A stretch of 64,000 nt of DNA from Falsiruegeria mediterranea M17 (GCF_900302455.1 NZ_ONZG01000003.1:372001-436000); one strand, 5' to 3'. Numbered from the stretch's first letter, positions 17,547 to 26,130 are shown. A program made the numbers and translations. The notes: generated from the sequence alone by a model not told the origin.

Positions 17547-20500
17547 ATGTTCAAGAAACTGCTGATCGCCAATCGGGGCGAGATTGCCATCCGCATCGCG
17601 CGTACCGCGGCACAGATGGGGGTGTCCGTGGTCACGGTCCACACCGCCGACGACGCGCGCTGCCTGCATGTCAAACATGGGGATCAGAGTTGCGAACTGC
17701 CTGGCGCGGGGGCGGCGGGCTACATGGACGTAGATGCGCTGATCCGAACAGCTGTCGAGACAGGTTGTGAGGCCGTGCACCCTGGCTATGGCCTTCTGAG
17801 TGAGCGCGCGGATTTTGCCCGGGCCAGTGCAGAGGCTGGTTTGACCTTTGTTGGTCCTGATCCCGAAACGCTTGAGGAAATGGGCGACAAGCTGCGGGCC
17901 CGCGCGGTGGCGCAATCCTTGGATGTGCCCGTGCCGCTGGGCGACGGCCCGTTTGCGACTGTCGAAGAGGCACGCGCGTTTCTGGACAAGGTTGGCGACC
18001 CGATCATGCTCAAGGCCGTGCAGGGCGGCGGCGGCCGCGGAATGCGCCGGGTCGAGACGTCCGACGAATTGGCATCAGTCTTTGAACAGGCCCGCGCCGA
18101 AGCGGCGTCAGGCTCGGGTATGGCGGACATCTATGCCGAGGAGTACCTGGCGGACCAACGCCACATCGAGGTTCAGGTTCTGGGGGACGGAAAGGCCGTA
18201 ACGCACCTGTGGGATCGGGATTGCACGCTGCAACGCCGAAACCAGAAGGTTGTTGAACTTGCACCTGCTGTGGGGCTGACCGACGACCTGCGCGGGCAGA
18301 TGATCCAAGCCTCCTTGACCCTTGCGCGCGCATCCAAGCTGCGTGGTGTGGCAACGGTCGAGTTTCTGGTGGACATGCAGGCAGGCGCATTTCGGTTCAT
18401 CGAAACCAATCCGCGCATACAGGTCGAGCATACTGTGACCGAAGAGGTTACGGGGTATGATCTGGTCGAGCTGCAATTGCGGTTGGCGGCGGGTGAGGTT
18501 TTGGCGGATATCGACCAGCACCTTTTGACCCCCGCCGCGCCCATGGGGACAGCAATCGAGGTGCGTGTGAACACGCAGACACTCCAGCCGGACGGAACTG
18601 TCCTGCCGGTTAGTGGCACGCTGGAGCGGTTTCACATGCCGGGTGGGCAAGGCGTTCGGGTCGAAACCCATGGATATGCGAACTATGCCACCAATCCCGG
18701 TTTTGATCCCATGTTGGTCAAGATCATTGTCCATCACCGCAGAGACGATCTGCCTGGTCTGCTGCAACGCGCAGATCGCGCCCTGTCCGAGACCGAAATC
18801 TCTGGCGTGGACACCAACCTCGGGCAGCTTCGCTCTATCCTGGCCGCACCCGAGGTGCAGAAGTGGGACGTTACCACCCGGTTTCTGGACGGGTTCTCGG
18901 GCGCGGCCGCGCAACCGGGTCGCGTGTTTGATGCGCGGCAGGACTCTCCCAAGGAGACCGTTTCACCGATTGACGTGCCCGAGGGATGCGTGAGTGTGGC
19001 GGCTCCGATCCAGGCCCTTGTCAGTGATGTCCTGGTCACGCCCGGGGATAAGGTTCAGGCCGGACAAGAGCTGATGATCATCGAAGCGATGAAGATGCAG
19101 CATCCAATCGTCGCCCCTCAGTCGGGCCGGATCGAAGAGCTCCCAGCCACGAAGGGCGACACCGTCCCAGTCGGCGCGACGCTGTGCATTCTTCGACCCG
19201 ATGGAGACACGCACGAGGCCCAAGAGCATGAAACTGCGATTGATCCGGACAGCCCGCGCGGCGACCTGACCAAGCTTAGTGAGCGCGTGGCGCTGACGTT
19301 GGATAGGGCCCGACCCAAAGCGGTTGAACGCCGCCGGACCCGGGGACAGGCGACAACGCGCGAGAACGTCGAACGGCTGTGCGCAGGTGGGGAATTCCAT
19401 GAATACGGCCAGCTGGTCATCGCAGCGCAACGCAAGAAACTGGGTGTTGAAGCGTTGATCAAATCCTCGCCCGCCGATGGGATCGTGACCGGTTTGGGCA
19501 CCGTCAACGCGGGCCAGTTTGAAGATGCGGCAGGGCAGGTCGCCATCTTGGCCTATGACTCGACCGTGATGGCGGGCACCCAAGGCGTGTTTGGACATCG
19601 CAAAACCGACCGACTGTTGGAAAAGGCGGCGGAGTTGGGCTTGGCCAGCATCTTTCTGACCGAAGGTGGCGGGGGGCGGCCCAATGATGACGACTTTGCG
19701 GGCACCATGCATTGCGCGCTCGATGTCAAAACCTTTACCGCCTACGCAGGTCTGCGCGGGTGGGGGCCCAAGATAGCGGTGAATTCAGGCTTTTGTTTCG
19801 CGGGCAATGCGGCGTTGTTTGGGGCTGGCGACATTCGCATCGCCGCCCGCAACAGCTGGATTGGCCTGGGCGGCCCTGCCATGATCGAGGCCGGAGGATT
19901 GGGTCGTTTTGACCCGCGCGAAGTTGGCCCGGCACCAATGCAGGCCGAGATCGGATTGGTCGATATTCTGACCGAAGATGACACCCAGGCGGTCGATGCA
20001 GCACGTCAGGTTCTGTCGTATTTCCAGGGCGCAACCGATGATTGGACCGTGGCGGACGAGCGGATGCTGCGCCATCTGGTGCCCGAGGACCGCAAGCGGA
20101 TCTACGATCCGCGCAAGGTGGTGCAGGCCTTGGCCGACGCGGGCAGCTTTTTGGAGCTTGGCGCGCAGTTCGGGGTCGGGCTGATCACCGGGTTTCTCAG
20201 GATCGAAGGGCGCCCCATGGGGGTCATGCTGAACAACCCGCACCATCTGGGCGGCGCGTTGGATGCGCAGGCCTCGACCAAGGGGGCGCGGTTCATGCGG
20301 TTGTGCAACCGCTTTGGTCTGCCGCTCCTGTCTTTGTGCGATACGCCGGGGTTCATGGTTGGTCCCGACAGCGAGCGTGAGGGTGGGGTGGCTGCTGCCT
20401 GTGATTTCATCGGGGCTGGGGCCGATCTTTCCGTGCCGCTTTTCTTTGTCGCCCTGCGCAAGGGATACGGCATTGGCGCCCAGGCCATGGCGGGCGGCAG

Positions 20501-20780
20501 TTTCGCCAACCCGGTATTTACCATCTCATGGCCGACCGGAGAGTTCGGAGCCATGGGGCTCGAAGGGGGGGTGCGTTTGGGCTATCGCAAGGAGTTGGAG
20601 GCGCTAACCGACCCGGAAGCGCGCGAGGCCCTGTTCGGCAAGCTGGTGGCGCGTGCCTATGCCGAAGGGGGCGCGATCAACGTGGCCTCGTACAATGAAA
20701 TCGATGCGGTGATTGACCCGGCCGATACCCGGTCCTGGATCATGCGTGGTTTGAACGCGCATCAAGCCGCCGACGTGTGA
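17547..20780 (+). CDS. Single-chain biotin-dependent acyl-CoA carboxylase (BC-BCCP-CT fusion)
   Basis: A 1077-aa chain uniting all parts of an acyl-CoA carboxylase. Residues 1-445 are biotin carboxylase (LLIANRGEIAIRIAR, the ATP loop KAVQGGGGRGMR, FIETNPRIQVEHTVTE). Residues 475-550 are the biotinyl carrier, with the biotin lysine K516 in EAMKM. From about 585 to the end is a carboxyltransferase with both crotonase-like halves. Most bacteria keep these as separate subunits; single chains of this order are known as long-chain acyl-CoA carboxylases in a few groups. The substrate is unknown but the neighbours suggest a catabolic CoA ester. A 105-base gap separates it from the ProC-like gene. Confidence 0.88.
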   Translation: MFKKLLIANRGEIAIRIARTAAQMGVSVVTVHTADDARCLHVKHGDQSCELPGAGAAGYMDVDALIRTAVETGCEAVHPGYGLLSERADFARASAEAGLTFVGPDPETLEEMGDKLRARAVAQSLDVPVPLGDGPFATVEEARAFLDKVGDPIMLKAVQGGGGRGMRRVETSDELASVFEQARAEAASGSGMADIYAEEYLADQRHIEVQVLGDGKAVTHLWDRDCTLQRRNQKVVELAPAVGLTDDLRGQMIQASLTLARASKLRGVATVEFLVDMQAGAFRFIETNPRIQVEHTVTEEVTGYDLVELQLRLAAGEVLADIDQHLLTPAAPMGTAIEVRVNTQTLQPDGTVLPVSGTLERFHMPGGQGVRVETHGYANYATNPGFDPMLVKIIVHHRRDDLPGLLQRADRALSETEISGVDTNLGQLRSILAAPEVQKWDVTTRFLDGFSGAAAQPGRVFDARQDSPKETVSPIDVPEGCVSVAAPIQALVSDVLVTPGDKVQAGQELMIIEAMKMQHPIVAPQSGRIEELPATKGDTVPVGATLCILRPDGDTHEAQEHETAIDPDSPRGDLTKLSERVALTLDRARPKAVERRRTRGQATTRENVERLCAGGEFHEYGQLVIAAQRKKLGVEALIKSSPADGIVTGLGTVNAGQFEDAAGQVAILAYDSTVMAGTQGVFGHRKTDRLLEKAAELGLASIFLTEGGGGRPNDDDFAGTMHCALDVKTFTAYAGLRGWGPKIAVNSGFCFAGNAALFGAGDIRIAARNSWIGLGGPAMIEAGGLGRFDPREVGPAPMQAEIGLVDILTEDDTQAVDAARQVLSYFQGATDDWTVADERMLRHLVPEDRKRIYDPRKVVQALADAGSFLELGAQFGVGLITGFLRIEGRPMGVMLNNPHHLGGALDAQASTKGARFMRLCNRFGLPLLSLCDTPGFMVGPDSEREGGVAAACDFIGAGADLSVPLFFVALRKGYGIGAQAMAGGSFANPVFTISWPTGEFGAMGLEGGVRLGYRKELEALTDPEAREALFGKLVARAYAEGGAINVASYNEIDAVIDPADTRSWIMRGLNAHQAADV

Positions 20781-20854
20781 CGTCAGGAAGTGTTTGCCCA
20801 GCCTTGGCTTTCTGGGCAATTTGATTGTTGGACTGCAAACAAAAGGGCAAGCGC

Positions 20855-21367
20855 ATGAGCGAAACCGCTATCAGTGGCCATGACGGGCCTTACCCTGCGC
20901 CGATCGTCGTGCGGGACATGTTCGTGAAACCGGACTGGATCGACTATAACAAGCACATGAACGTGGGCTACTACGGCGTGGCGTTCGATCTGGCGCTGGA
21001 AAAGATGGTTGGCGACTACCTGGGCATCGGCGAAGACTATGTTCGAACCGCCGGAGCTGGTCCCTACATGATCCAATCGCATATTCAGTTCCTGCGAGAA
21101 TTGCTTGAAGGCGACAAGTTCTATTTTCATTTTCGCCTGGTCGATCATGATCACAAGCGTCTGCACTATTTCGGGCAGATGTACGCGGAAAAGGATGACG
21201 TTCTGTGTGCCACTCAAGAGGGGATGATCATCAACGTCAGTCAGGAAACAGGGCGCTCTTCCAACTACCCCGACTGGGCACAAAAGCGGCTGGCGCAGAT
21301 GCTTGAGGATCACCGAGGGTTACCAACCGCACCACAGATTGGCGCAAAACTGGGTATCCGCAAATAA
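20855..21367 (+). CDS. Hotdog-fold acyl-CoA thioesterase family protein
   Basis: A 170-aa 4-hydroxybenzoyl-CoA-thioesterase-like protein. The active-site segment DWIDYNKHMNVGYYGVAFD contains the D-x-x-x-H-M-N signature with the catalytic acid. It resembles thioesterases of carnitine/betaine breakdown (betainyl-CoA thioesterase group), which fits a methylated-amine cluster, but identity is not proven. ATG 20855 is chosen for AAAGGG about 8 bases before it; a TTG at 20825 has no site. It is 74 bases after the carboxylase and directly before a terminator, closing the operon. Confidence 0.8.
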   Translation: MSETAISGHDGPYPAPIVVRDMFVKPDWIDYNKHMNVGYYGVAFDLALEKMVGDYLGIGEDYVRTAGAGPYMIQSHIQFLRELLEGDKFYFHFRLVDHDHKRLHYFGQMYAEKDDVLCATQEGMIINVSQETGRSSNYPDWAQKRLAQMLEDHRGLPTAPQIGAKLGIRK

Positions 21368-21396
21368 AAAAGGACCGGCGATGGCCGGTCCTTTTT
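21367..21396. terminator. Rho-independent terminator (bidirectional form)
   Basis: GGACCGGC, loop GATG and GCCGGTCC form an 8-bp stem, extended by five A-T pairs into a five-T run (21392-21396). It directly follows the thioesterase stop. The A-run on the left makes it usable from the other strand too, so it may also end the leftward repeat-protein gene, which stops at 21415. Confidence 0.9.
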
Positions 21397-21414
21397 GGTT
21401 TGTGTGGACGTGGC

Positions 21415-23466
21415 TTACGCCATGACGTCGACCTCATCGTCGTCCCATTTGTCGTCAGAATGGGCGTCGTCGATGTCTTCGGTCCCCTTGTTCATCAGGG
21501 CCATGAAGTCTTCGGACTTGGCAGCTCCCTTGGTGCCGCCCGACCCGTAAACCACGGTCTCGTCGTAGGAATGATCTTCGTCTTTCCCGTCGTCCTTGTA
21601 CTTCGGCAGGCCATAGTCGGAGCCCTTGGTACCGCCGGAGCCTGAGCCCTTGGTGCCACCCGAGCCGGAGCCCTTGGTGCCACCTGAGCCGGAACCCTTG
21701 GTGCCACCCGAGCCGGAGCCCTTGGTGCCACCTGAGCCGGAACCCTTGGTGCCGCCGGAGCCTGAGCCTTTGGTGCCACCCGAACCGGAACCCTTGGTGC
21801 CACCCGAGCCGGAGCCTTTGGTGCCACCCGAGCCGGAGCCCTTGGTGCCACCCGAGCCGGAACCCTTGGTGCCGCCGGAGCCTGAGCCTTTGGTGCCACC
21901 CGAACCGGAACCCTTGGTGCCACCCGAGCCGGAGCCTTTGGTGCCGCCTGAGCCGGAGCCCTTGGTACCACCCGAGCCGGACCCTTTGGTGCCGCCGGAG
22001 CCTGAGCCCTTGGTGCCGCCGGAGCCGGAGCCTTTGGTGCCACCCGAACCGGAACCCTTGGTACCGCCGGAGCCGGAACCCTTGGTACCGCCGGAGCCGG
22101 AACCCTTGGTACCGCCTGAGCCGGAACCCTTGGTACCGCCTGAGCCGGAGCCTTTGGTACCGCCTGAGCCGGAGCCTTTGGTGCCACCCGAGCCAGAGCC
22201 CTTTGTGCCACCCGAACCGGAGCCCTTTGTGCCACCCGAGCCGGAACCTTTGGTGTCCGAATACTTGTCGCCCAGCGTCTTGTCATACCAATCATCCAGG
22301 CCGTCGCCTTCGACGCCACCGTTATGATATGCGTCCGACGTACTGGCCCCGGAATTCACCGCGTCCGATTCCGTCAGCAGTTGAGCATCCGGCGAGTTCG
22401 TGTCGACTGCCACGCCAATGCTATCCAGATCGATGTCTGCCAACGTCAGCGGGCCGTTGTTGGACCAGAGCGTGAAGTTGATGTCATAGATCTCGTCACC
22501 AAACTCCTGATCGCCGGGGTTTTCCACCGTGTCGCCAAACTCGAACGCCGCATCGAAGGGCATCGGAACCGTAAAGCCGTTTGCCAGCCCGGTGACCGAG
22601 TTTGCGTTGGCTTGATGACCAGTCACGCCGCGTTCACCGTCAGACGGGAAGAAGTTGAGCGCCGCGACTTCGTTATCGTCGGTCATGTTGAAGAAGAAGC
22701 CGTCGATGTCACCTTCGGTGCCGTCGTATTCGGTCGGCGACAGGCGGATGAACAGCTCGCCACTGTCGAGAGCCGCGATTTCAACCGTCACCTGCGGGTC
22801 TTCGCCAACCTCGAATGTGACCTTGGTCTTTTCAGGTTCGACCGGATCGGTCCCTTTGGTGCCGGAACCCTTGGTGCCGCCCGTGCCGGAACCCTTGGTG
22901 CCACCCGTGCCGGAACCCTTGGTGCCGCCCGAGCCGGAACCCTTGGTGCCGCCCGTGCCGGAACCCTTGGTGCCGCCCGTGCCGGACCCCTTGGTGCCGC
23001 CGGTGCCGGAACCCTTGGTGCCACCCGTGCCGGAACCCTTGGTGCCGCCCGTGCCGGAACCCTTGGTGCCGCCCGTGCCGGACCCCTTGGTGCCGCCCGT
23101 GCCGGACCCCTTGGTGCCGCCCGTGCCGGAACCCTTGGTGCCACCCGTGCCGGAACCCTTGGTGCCACCCGTGCCGGACCCTTTGGTGCCGCCCGTGCCG
23201 GACCCTTTGGTGCCGCCCGAGCCGGAACCCTTGGTGCCGCCCGTGCCGGAACCCTTGGTGCCGCCCGTGCCGGACCCCTTGGTGCCGCCGGTGCCGGAAC
23301 CCTTGGTGCCACCTGAGCCGGAGCCCTTGGTGTCACCGTACCCTGACCCATACTTTCCATTGAGATAGGAGTCATACCAGTCGCAGAAGTCGTCACCTTC
23401 GACCCCGCCATTATGATACGACTTGCTACCGCCGTATCCGTACCAATTCCAATAACTGTATCCCAT
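21415..23466 (-). CDS. Glycine/lysine octapeptide-repeat protein with central beta domain
   Basis: A 683-aa protein of unknown function. The layout is an aromatic N-terminus (GYSYWNWYGYGG), a YHNGGVEGD...DWYD motif, a first repeat array (residues 47-199), a non-repetitive acidic domain of about 200 aa, a second YHNGGVEGD...DWYD motif, a second array (406-614) and an acidic tail ending DEVDVMA. The repeat is GTKGSG(T/S)G. The central domain (SGELFIRLSPTEYDGTEGDIDGFFFNM is part of it) looks like beta domains of secreted calcium-binding proteins. No N-terminal signal peptide is seen, so type I export is the likeliest route if secreted. ATG 23466 has GGGGGAG just upstream; an upstream start at 23508 is less likely. 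A matrix or adhesin role is inference. Confidence 0.8.
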   Translation of the reverse strand: MGYSYWNWYGYGGSKSYHNGGVEGDDFCDWYDSYLNGKYGSGYGDTKGSGSGGTKGSGTGGTKGSGTGGTKGSGTGGTKGSGSGGTKGSGTGGTKGSGTGGTKGSGTGGTKGSGTGGTKGSGTGGTKGSGTGGTKGSGTGGTKGSGTGGTKGSGTGGTKGSGTGGTKGSGTGGTKGSGSGGTKGSGTGGTKGSGTGGTKGSGTKGTDPVEPEKTKVTFEVGEDPQVTVEIAALDSGELFIRLSPTEYDGTEGDIDGFFFNMTDDNEVAALNFFPSDGERGVTGHQANANSVTGLANGFTVPMPFDAAFEFGDTVENPGDQEFGDEIYDINFTLWSNNGPLTLADIDLDSIGVAVDTNSPDAQLLTESDAVNSGASTSDAYHNGGVEGDGLDDWYDKTLGDKYSDTKGSGSGGTKGSGSGGTKGSGSGGTKGSGSGGTKGSGSGGTKGSGSGGTKGSGSGGTKGSGSGGTKGSGSGGTKGSGSGGTKGSGSGGTKGSGSGGTKGSGSGGTKGSGSGGTKGSGSGGTKGSGSGGTKGSGSGGTKGSGSGGTKGSGSGGTKGSGSGGTKGSGSGGTKGSGSGGTKGSGSGGTKGSGSGGTKGSGSGGTKGSGSGGTKGSDYGLPKYKDDGKDEDHSYDETVVYGSGGTKGAAKSEDFMALMNKGTEDIDDAHSDDKWDDDEVDVMA
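21626..22249 (-). repeat. Tandem array B: 26 copies of a 24-bp unit
   Basis: Twenty-six contiguous in-frame 24-bp units code for GTKGSGSG in the C-terminal half of the repeat protein; the variable residue is uniformly Ser. Longer periods are visible: units 6-8 (21746-21817) are identical to units 11-13 (21866-21937), a 120-bp shift, and units 2-3 equal units 4-5. This implies recent block duplication. Counted by hand from the sequence. Confidence 0.92.
22871..23326 (-). repeat. Tandem array A: 19 copies of a 24-bp unit
   Basis: Nineteen full 24-bp units plus partial ends code mostly for GTKGSGTG in the N-terminal half of the repeat protein; Ser replaces Thr in only a few units. Units 3-6 (22919-23014) are identical to units 15-18 (23207-23302), a 288-bp shift. 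The Thr/Ser difference from array B shows the two arrays have been homogenised separately. Confidence 0.92.
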
Positions 23467-23860
23467 GCGTATCACTCCCCCTATGGACGTGTGCATTTTC
23501 CCTGCCACCAGAACCGCAATTGGCCCCCCAGTGCTTCTGGCAGCAGGCTTTCATCGAATACCGGTCAGGTTATGGGCCGACGGCAATTCGGGCAATTTTG
23601 TGTCAACTTTCTGACAAATATGCCTTTGTATTGGCTGGAGATGCGAAACAATGACTGCGCGGCTCGGTCAATTGATTGCCGATCACCGCCAATCGCGGCT
23701 CACCCTAGGTCAACTCTGCGGTCGAATCGGCAGGATGTGGTATCGGAGCCTGACGTATTGCTTCCTCAGAATCGCCAAAGTCGCAGGGTATTCATTTGGC
23801 CATTCGAGCAATCCGGGCGCAGTTGCGTGCGTGATCAGATTATGAACGTGAGGTGTTATT
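23467..23860. other. Divergent intergenic region
   Basis: About 394 bases between the repeat-protein start and the phosphotransferase. It should hold promoters for both. On the leftward strand a TTGACA hexamer (plus-strand TGTCAA, 23601-23606) is present but has no clear -10 partner. A 64-aa rightward frame (23651-23845) begins RLGQLIADHRQSRLTLGQL, faintly like a Cro/CI helix-turn-helix, then loses all similarity; I treat it as doubtful. Confidence 0.4.
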
Positions 23861-24895
23861 GTGGCCAAGACTGACAACGACGATCGAATGAAGCGTATCG
23901 TGGAGACTGCTGAAGATCACTTTGATCGCGCGGTTCTCAAGGTGACGGCGCCTGGCGGTGAAGGGCGGTCCAGCTTTCGCCTGCACTTTGACGATATGGA
24001 TGTGATCGCGACCTTCCGCCCTAACTTTCGCCGCACCCATCTTGAGGCGCATGTTCTGGAAGAGCTGCGGACCTACTGCGATGACACTCCCGAAGTTCTG
24101 GGTGTTGTGGGCGAGATCATGTTTCAGAGCGATGTCGGGCGTCGCCGCCTCAACCAGGAAATCGTTCGACACGAAAGCGCCGGTCAATTGGACCTGGCTG
24201 CACAGGCGGTGGCGTCGATCTTTCGCTATCAGAGTGCCGCACGCAAATCCGACCTGCACGAGATGATGCCGCATCTTGGTACCAACAAAAACTGGATCGA
24301 CAATGTGGTGGGCGCGATCAGCGCGCTGCAACCCTATTCGATGGGTATCTCTGATAGCTTTGATGGCACAGCCGCGCGCGAGGCCGTGGCCCAACCGGGC
24401 CGACAGTTCGTCAAATGGGATTGCCGCTCGGGCAATGCGGCCATTGGCAAGGACGGCAAATTGCGCTGGTTCGACTTTGAATATGCGGGCCTGCGTCACG
24501 GCGCCGAGGATTTTGCCTGGCTGATCGGGGACGAGGCCTGGCCCATTGCGCCGGATCAGATGGTCGATGTGATGATCGATTGTTTCGATCCCGAATGTGG
24601 TCACGACATTGGCGCCTATCTGGAATACCTGTCGATCTATCAGACGTTCCATTGCGTGCAGCGGTTCAAGCTGATCGTGAAAGAGGCCCAAAAACGCGGC
24701 TGGCTGTCCAAACAGCGCGTGCGCAAATATGACGACGCAGGGGTGCATCCTGAATTTGCGGCCCAGATTTGTCAGGTTGGTGCTTATTTCTCGGCTCAGG
24801 CCAAGGTGACCGCCCCCTTGACCCGAAATTTCGAAGGCGCGCGCGACAGCTTTCTTGAAATTCTCAAGGAAGGCCGCTCGCTGAAAAGCGCGTGA
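23861..24895 (+). CDS. Aminoglycoside-phosphotransferase-family protein
   Basis: A 344-aa protein of the APH / choline-kinase fold. The catalytic loop is FVKWDCRSGNAAI, keeping the Asp and Asn of H-x-D-x4-N but with Trp-Asp in place of His-x-Asp. The metal-binding segment is WFDFEYAGLRHGAEDFAW, with D-F-E. The start is GTG with GAGGTG upstream; an ATG lies nine codons later. A small-molecule kinase acting on a hydroxylated metabolite is likely; antibiotic resistance should not be assumed. The stop overlaps the next gene start (TGATG), so the pair is co-translated. Confidence 0.78.
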   Translation: MAKTDNDDRMKRIVETAEDHFDRAVLKVTAPGGEGRSSFRLHFDDMDVIATFRPNFRRTHLEAHVLEELRTYCDDTPEVLGVVGEIMFQSDVGRRRLNQEIVRHESAGQLDLAAQAVASIFRYQSAARKSDLHEMMPHLGTNKNWIDNVVGAISALQPYSMGISDSFDGTAAREAVAQPGRQFVKWDCRSGNAAIGKDGKLRWFDFEYAGLRHGAEDFAWLIGDEAWPIAPDQMVDVMIDCFDPECGHDIGAYLEYLSIYQTFHCVQRFKLIVKEAQKRGWLSKQRVRKYDDAGVHPEFAAQICQVGAYFSAQAKVTAPLTRNFEGARDSFLEILKEGRSLKSA

Positions 24896-26130
24896 TGACA
24901 GTTCATCGCGCCATTTCCGAACAAGGCAGCGCCGCCGGGTTGAGGGTTGAATACGTCGATAGCTTGGACGGATTTCGCGCCTTGCGTCCGGCCTGGGAAG
25001 CTCTGGAACAGAAGGACGCTGAGGGCACGGTTTTTCTGTCCTGGGCCTGGTTGCGACAGGCCTTTGAACGAACGACGGGTCGTTGGCGGGTGATCACGGC
25101 TTGGGTCGATCAGGACCTGGTGGCAGTGCTGCCGCTGAAATATCGCGTCCACTGGAGCAAGACCCGAACCGAGTTTCAAACCGAGATCGAGGCGGGCGGG
25201 CGTCTGTTGTGGAGCGAGTACACCGGGTTTTTGTGTGATCCCGCGCACGAAGAGATGGCGATCACGGCAATCGCCAACCGCTTGCAATCTCTTCCGTGGA
25301 TCAAGTTGTCTTTGCGATATGTCCTGTCTGAACGCAGGGTGGGGATCTTCACTCGGGCGTTTTCGCAAGATGCGCACCGTGTACGTCTCAAACCCTATCG
25401 CATCAACCGTGGTGAAACGGACAACCTGTTGTGCCCGCAGGTTCAATTGCCGGGCAGCTATGATCAGTACCTGAGTGACTGCCTGAGCCGGAACACAAGG
25501 CAAAAGATCAAACGATTTGAACGAAAGTTCCTGGAGAGCGGCGCGCTGACGTTTGCCGCGACCACGGATCATACACGCGACATTGATGCATTGCTGACGC
25601 TTTGGCAGGCCAAGTGGGCGCAGGTCAAAGGCGCTGAAACAGCGCGTCAGGTCGCAGGGAACTACCTTCAGGTGTTGATGGCTGCGCAGAAATTTGGGCT
25701 ACTGTATCTGTCAGTCCTGCGCGATGGTGACAGGATGCTGGGTGCCTTGGGTCACGTCCTGGACCCGCATCACAAACGCATGCATTTCATCGTGGCCGGA
25801 CGAGACGAGACCGCCCGGGGTCACCACATCGGGGCGCTGTTGCATTCACAGAGCATTCGGTGGGCCATCGACAACGGTTATGGCGTCTATGATTTCTGCC
25901 ATGGCAACGAAAGCTACAAATACGGCTACGGGGCCAAGGACGTGCAGGCGTTGTACCTGTCGATCCGTCCCAGAAAACTGCGACAGCCGGGGGCTTATCT
26001 GGATGCGCTGAGCCACAAGGAGGCTCTGGCGCGTGTATTGTCCTTTATTGAAGAAGGGCAGAATGATCGCGCGACCACTGGGACGCGGCAGTTGCTGAAC
26101 TTGCTTCACAACGGAGATATGGCGCGCTAG
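24895..26130 (+). CDS. BioF2/Mig-14-like (CelD/BcsL-type) GNAT acyltransferase
   Basis: A 411-aa two-GNAT-domain protein. The N-terminal half contains FLSWAWLRQAFERTTG and the C-terminal half YDQYLSDCLSRNTRQKIKRFERKF followed by MHFIVAGRDETARGHHIGALLHSQSIRWAIDNGYGVYDF, the pattern of the Acetyltransf_6 / CelD group. Such proteins acylate polysaccharide or cell-wall precursors, which fits the surface-polymer island that begins 3 kb on, but the acceptor is unknown. It starts on the last base of the kinase stop. Its TAG stop overlaps the stop of the opposing EthD gene in the four bases CTAG. Confidence 0.78.
   Translation: MTVHRAISEQGSAAGLRVEYVDSLDGFRALRPAWEALEQKDAEGTVFLSWAWLRQAFERTTGRWRVITAWVDQDLVAVLPLKYRVHWSKTRTEFQTEIEAGGRLLWSEYTGFLCDPAHEEMAITAIANRLQSLPWIKLSLRYVLSERRVGIFTRAFSQDAHRVRLKPYRINRGETDNLLCPQVQLPGSYDQYLSDCLSRNTRQKIKRFERKFLESGALTFAATTDHTRDIDALLTLWQAKWAQVKGAETARQVAGNYLQVLMAAQKFGLLYLSVLRDGDRMLGALGHVLDPHHKRMHFIVAGRDETARGHHIGALLHSQSIRWAIDNGYGVYDFCHGNESYKYGYGAKDVQALYLSIRPRKLRQPGAYLDALSHKEALARVLSFIEEGQNDRATTGTRQLLNLLHNGDMAR

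Noticed and set aside
21626-23326. CRISPR array
   Set aside because: The repeats are contiguous 24-bp in-frame coding units without spacers, and no cas genes are near.
21626-23368. Pro/Glu and Ala/Gly repeat proteins on the plus strand
   Set aside because: They are the complement of the repeat gene; only the minus frame has flanking unique domains and a ribosome site.
23651-23845. Helix-turn-helix gene remnant
   Set aside because: Only about 20 residues vaguely resemble a Cro/CI regulator; the rest has no similarity and no ribosome site stands out.
23861-24895. Antibiotic-resistance phosphotransferase
   Set aside because: The fold is shared with many metabolic kinases and the catalytic loop is altered; there is no context of resistance.
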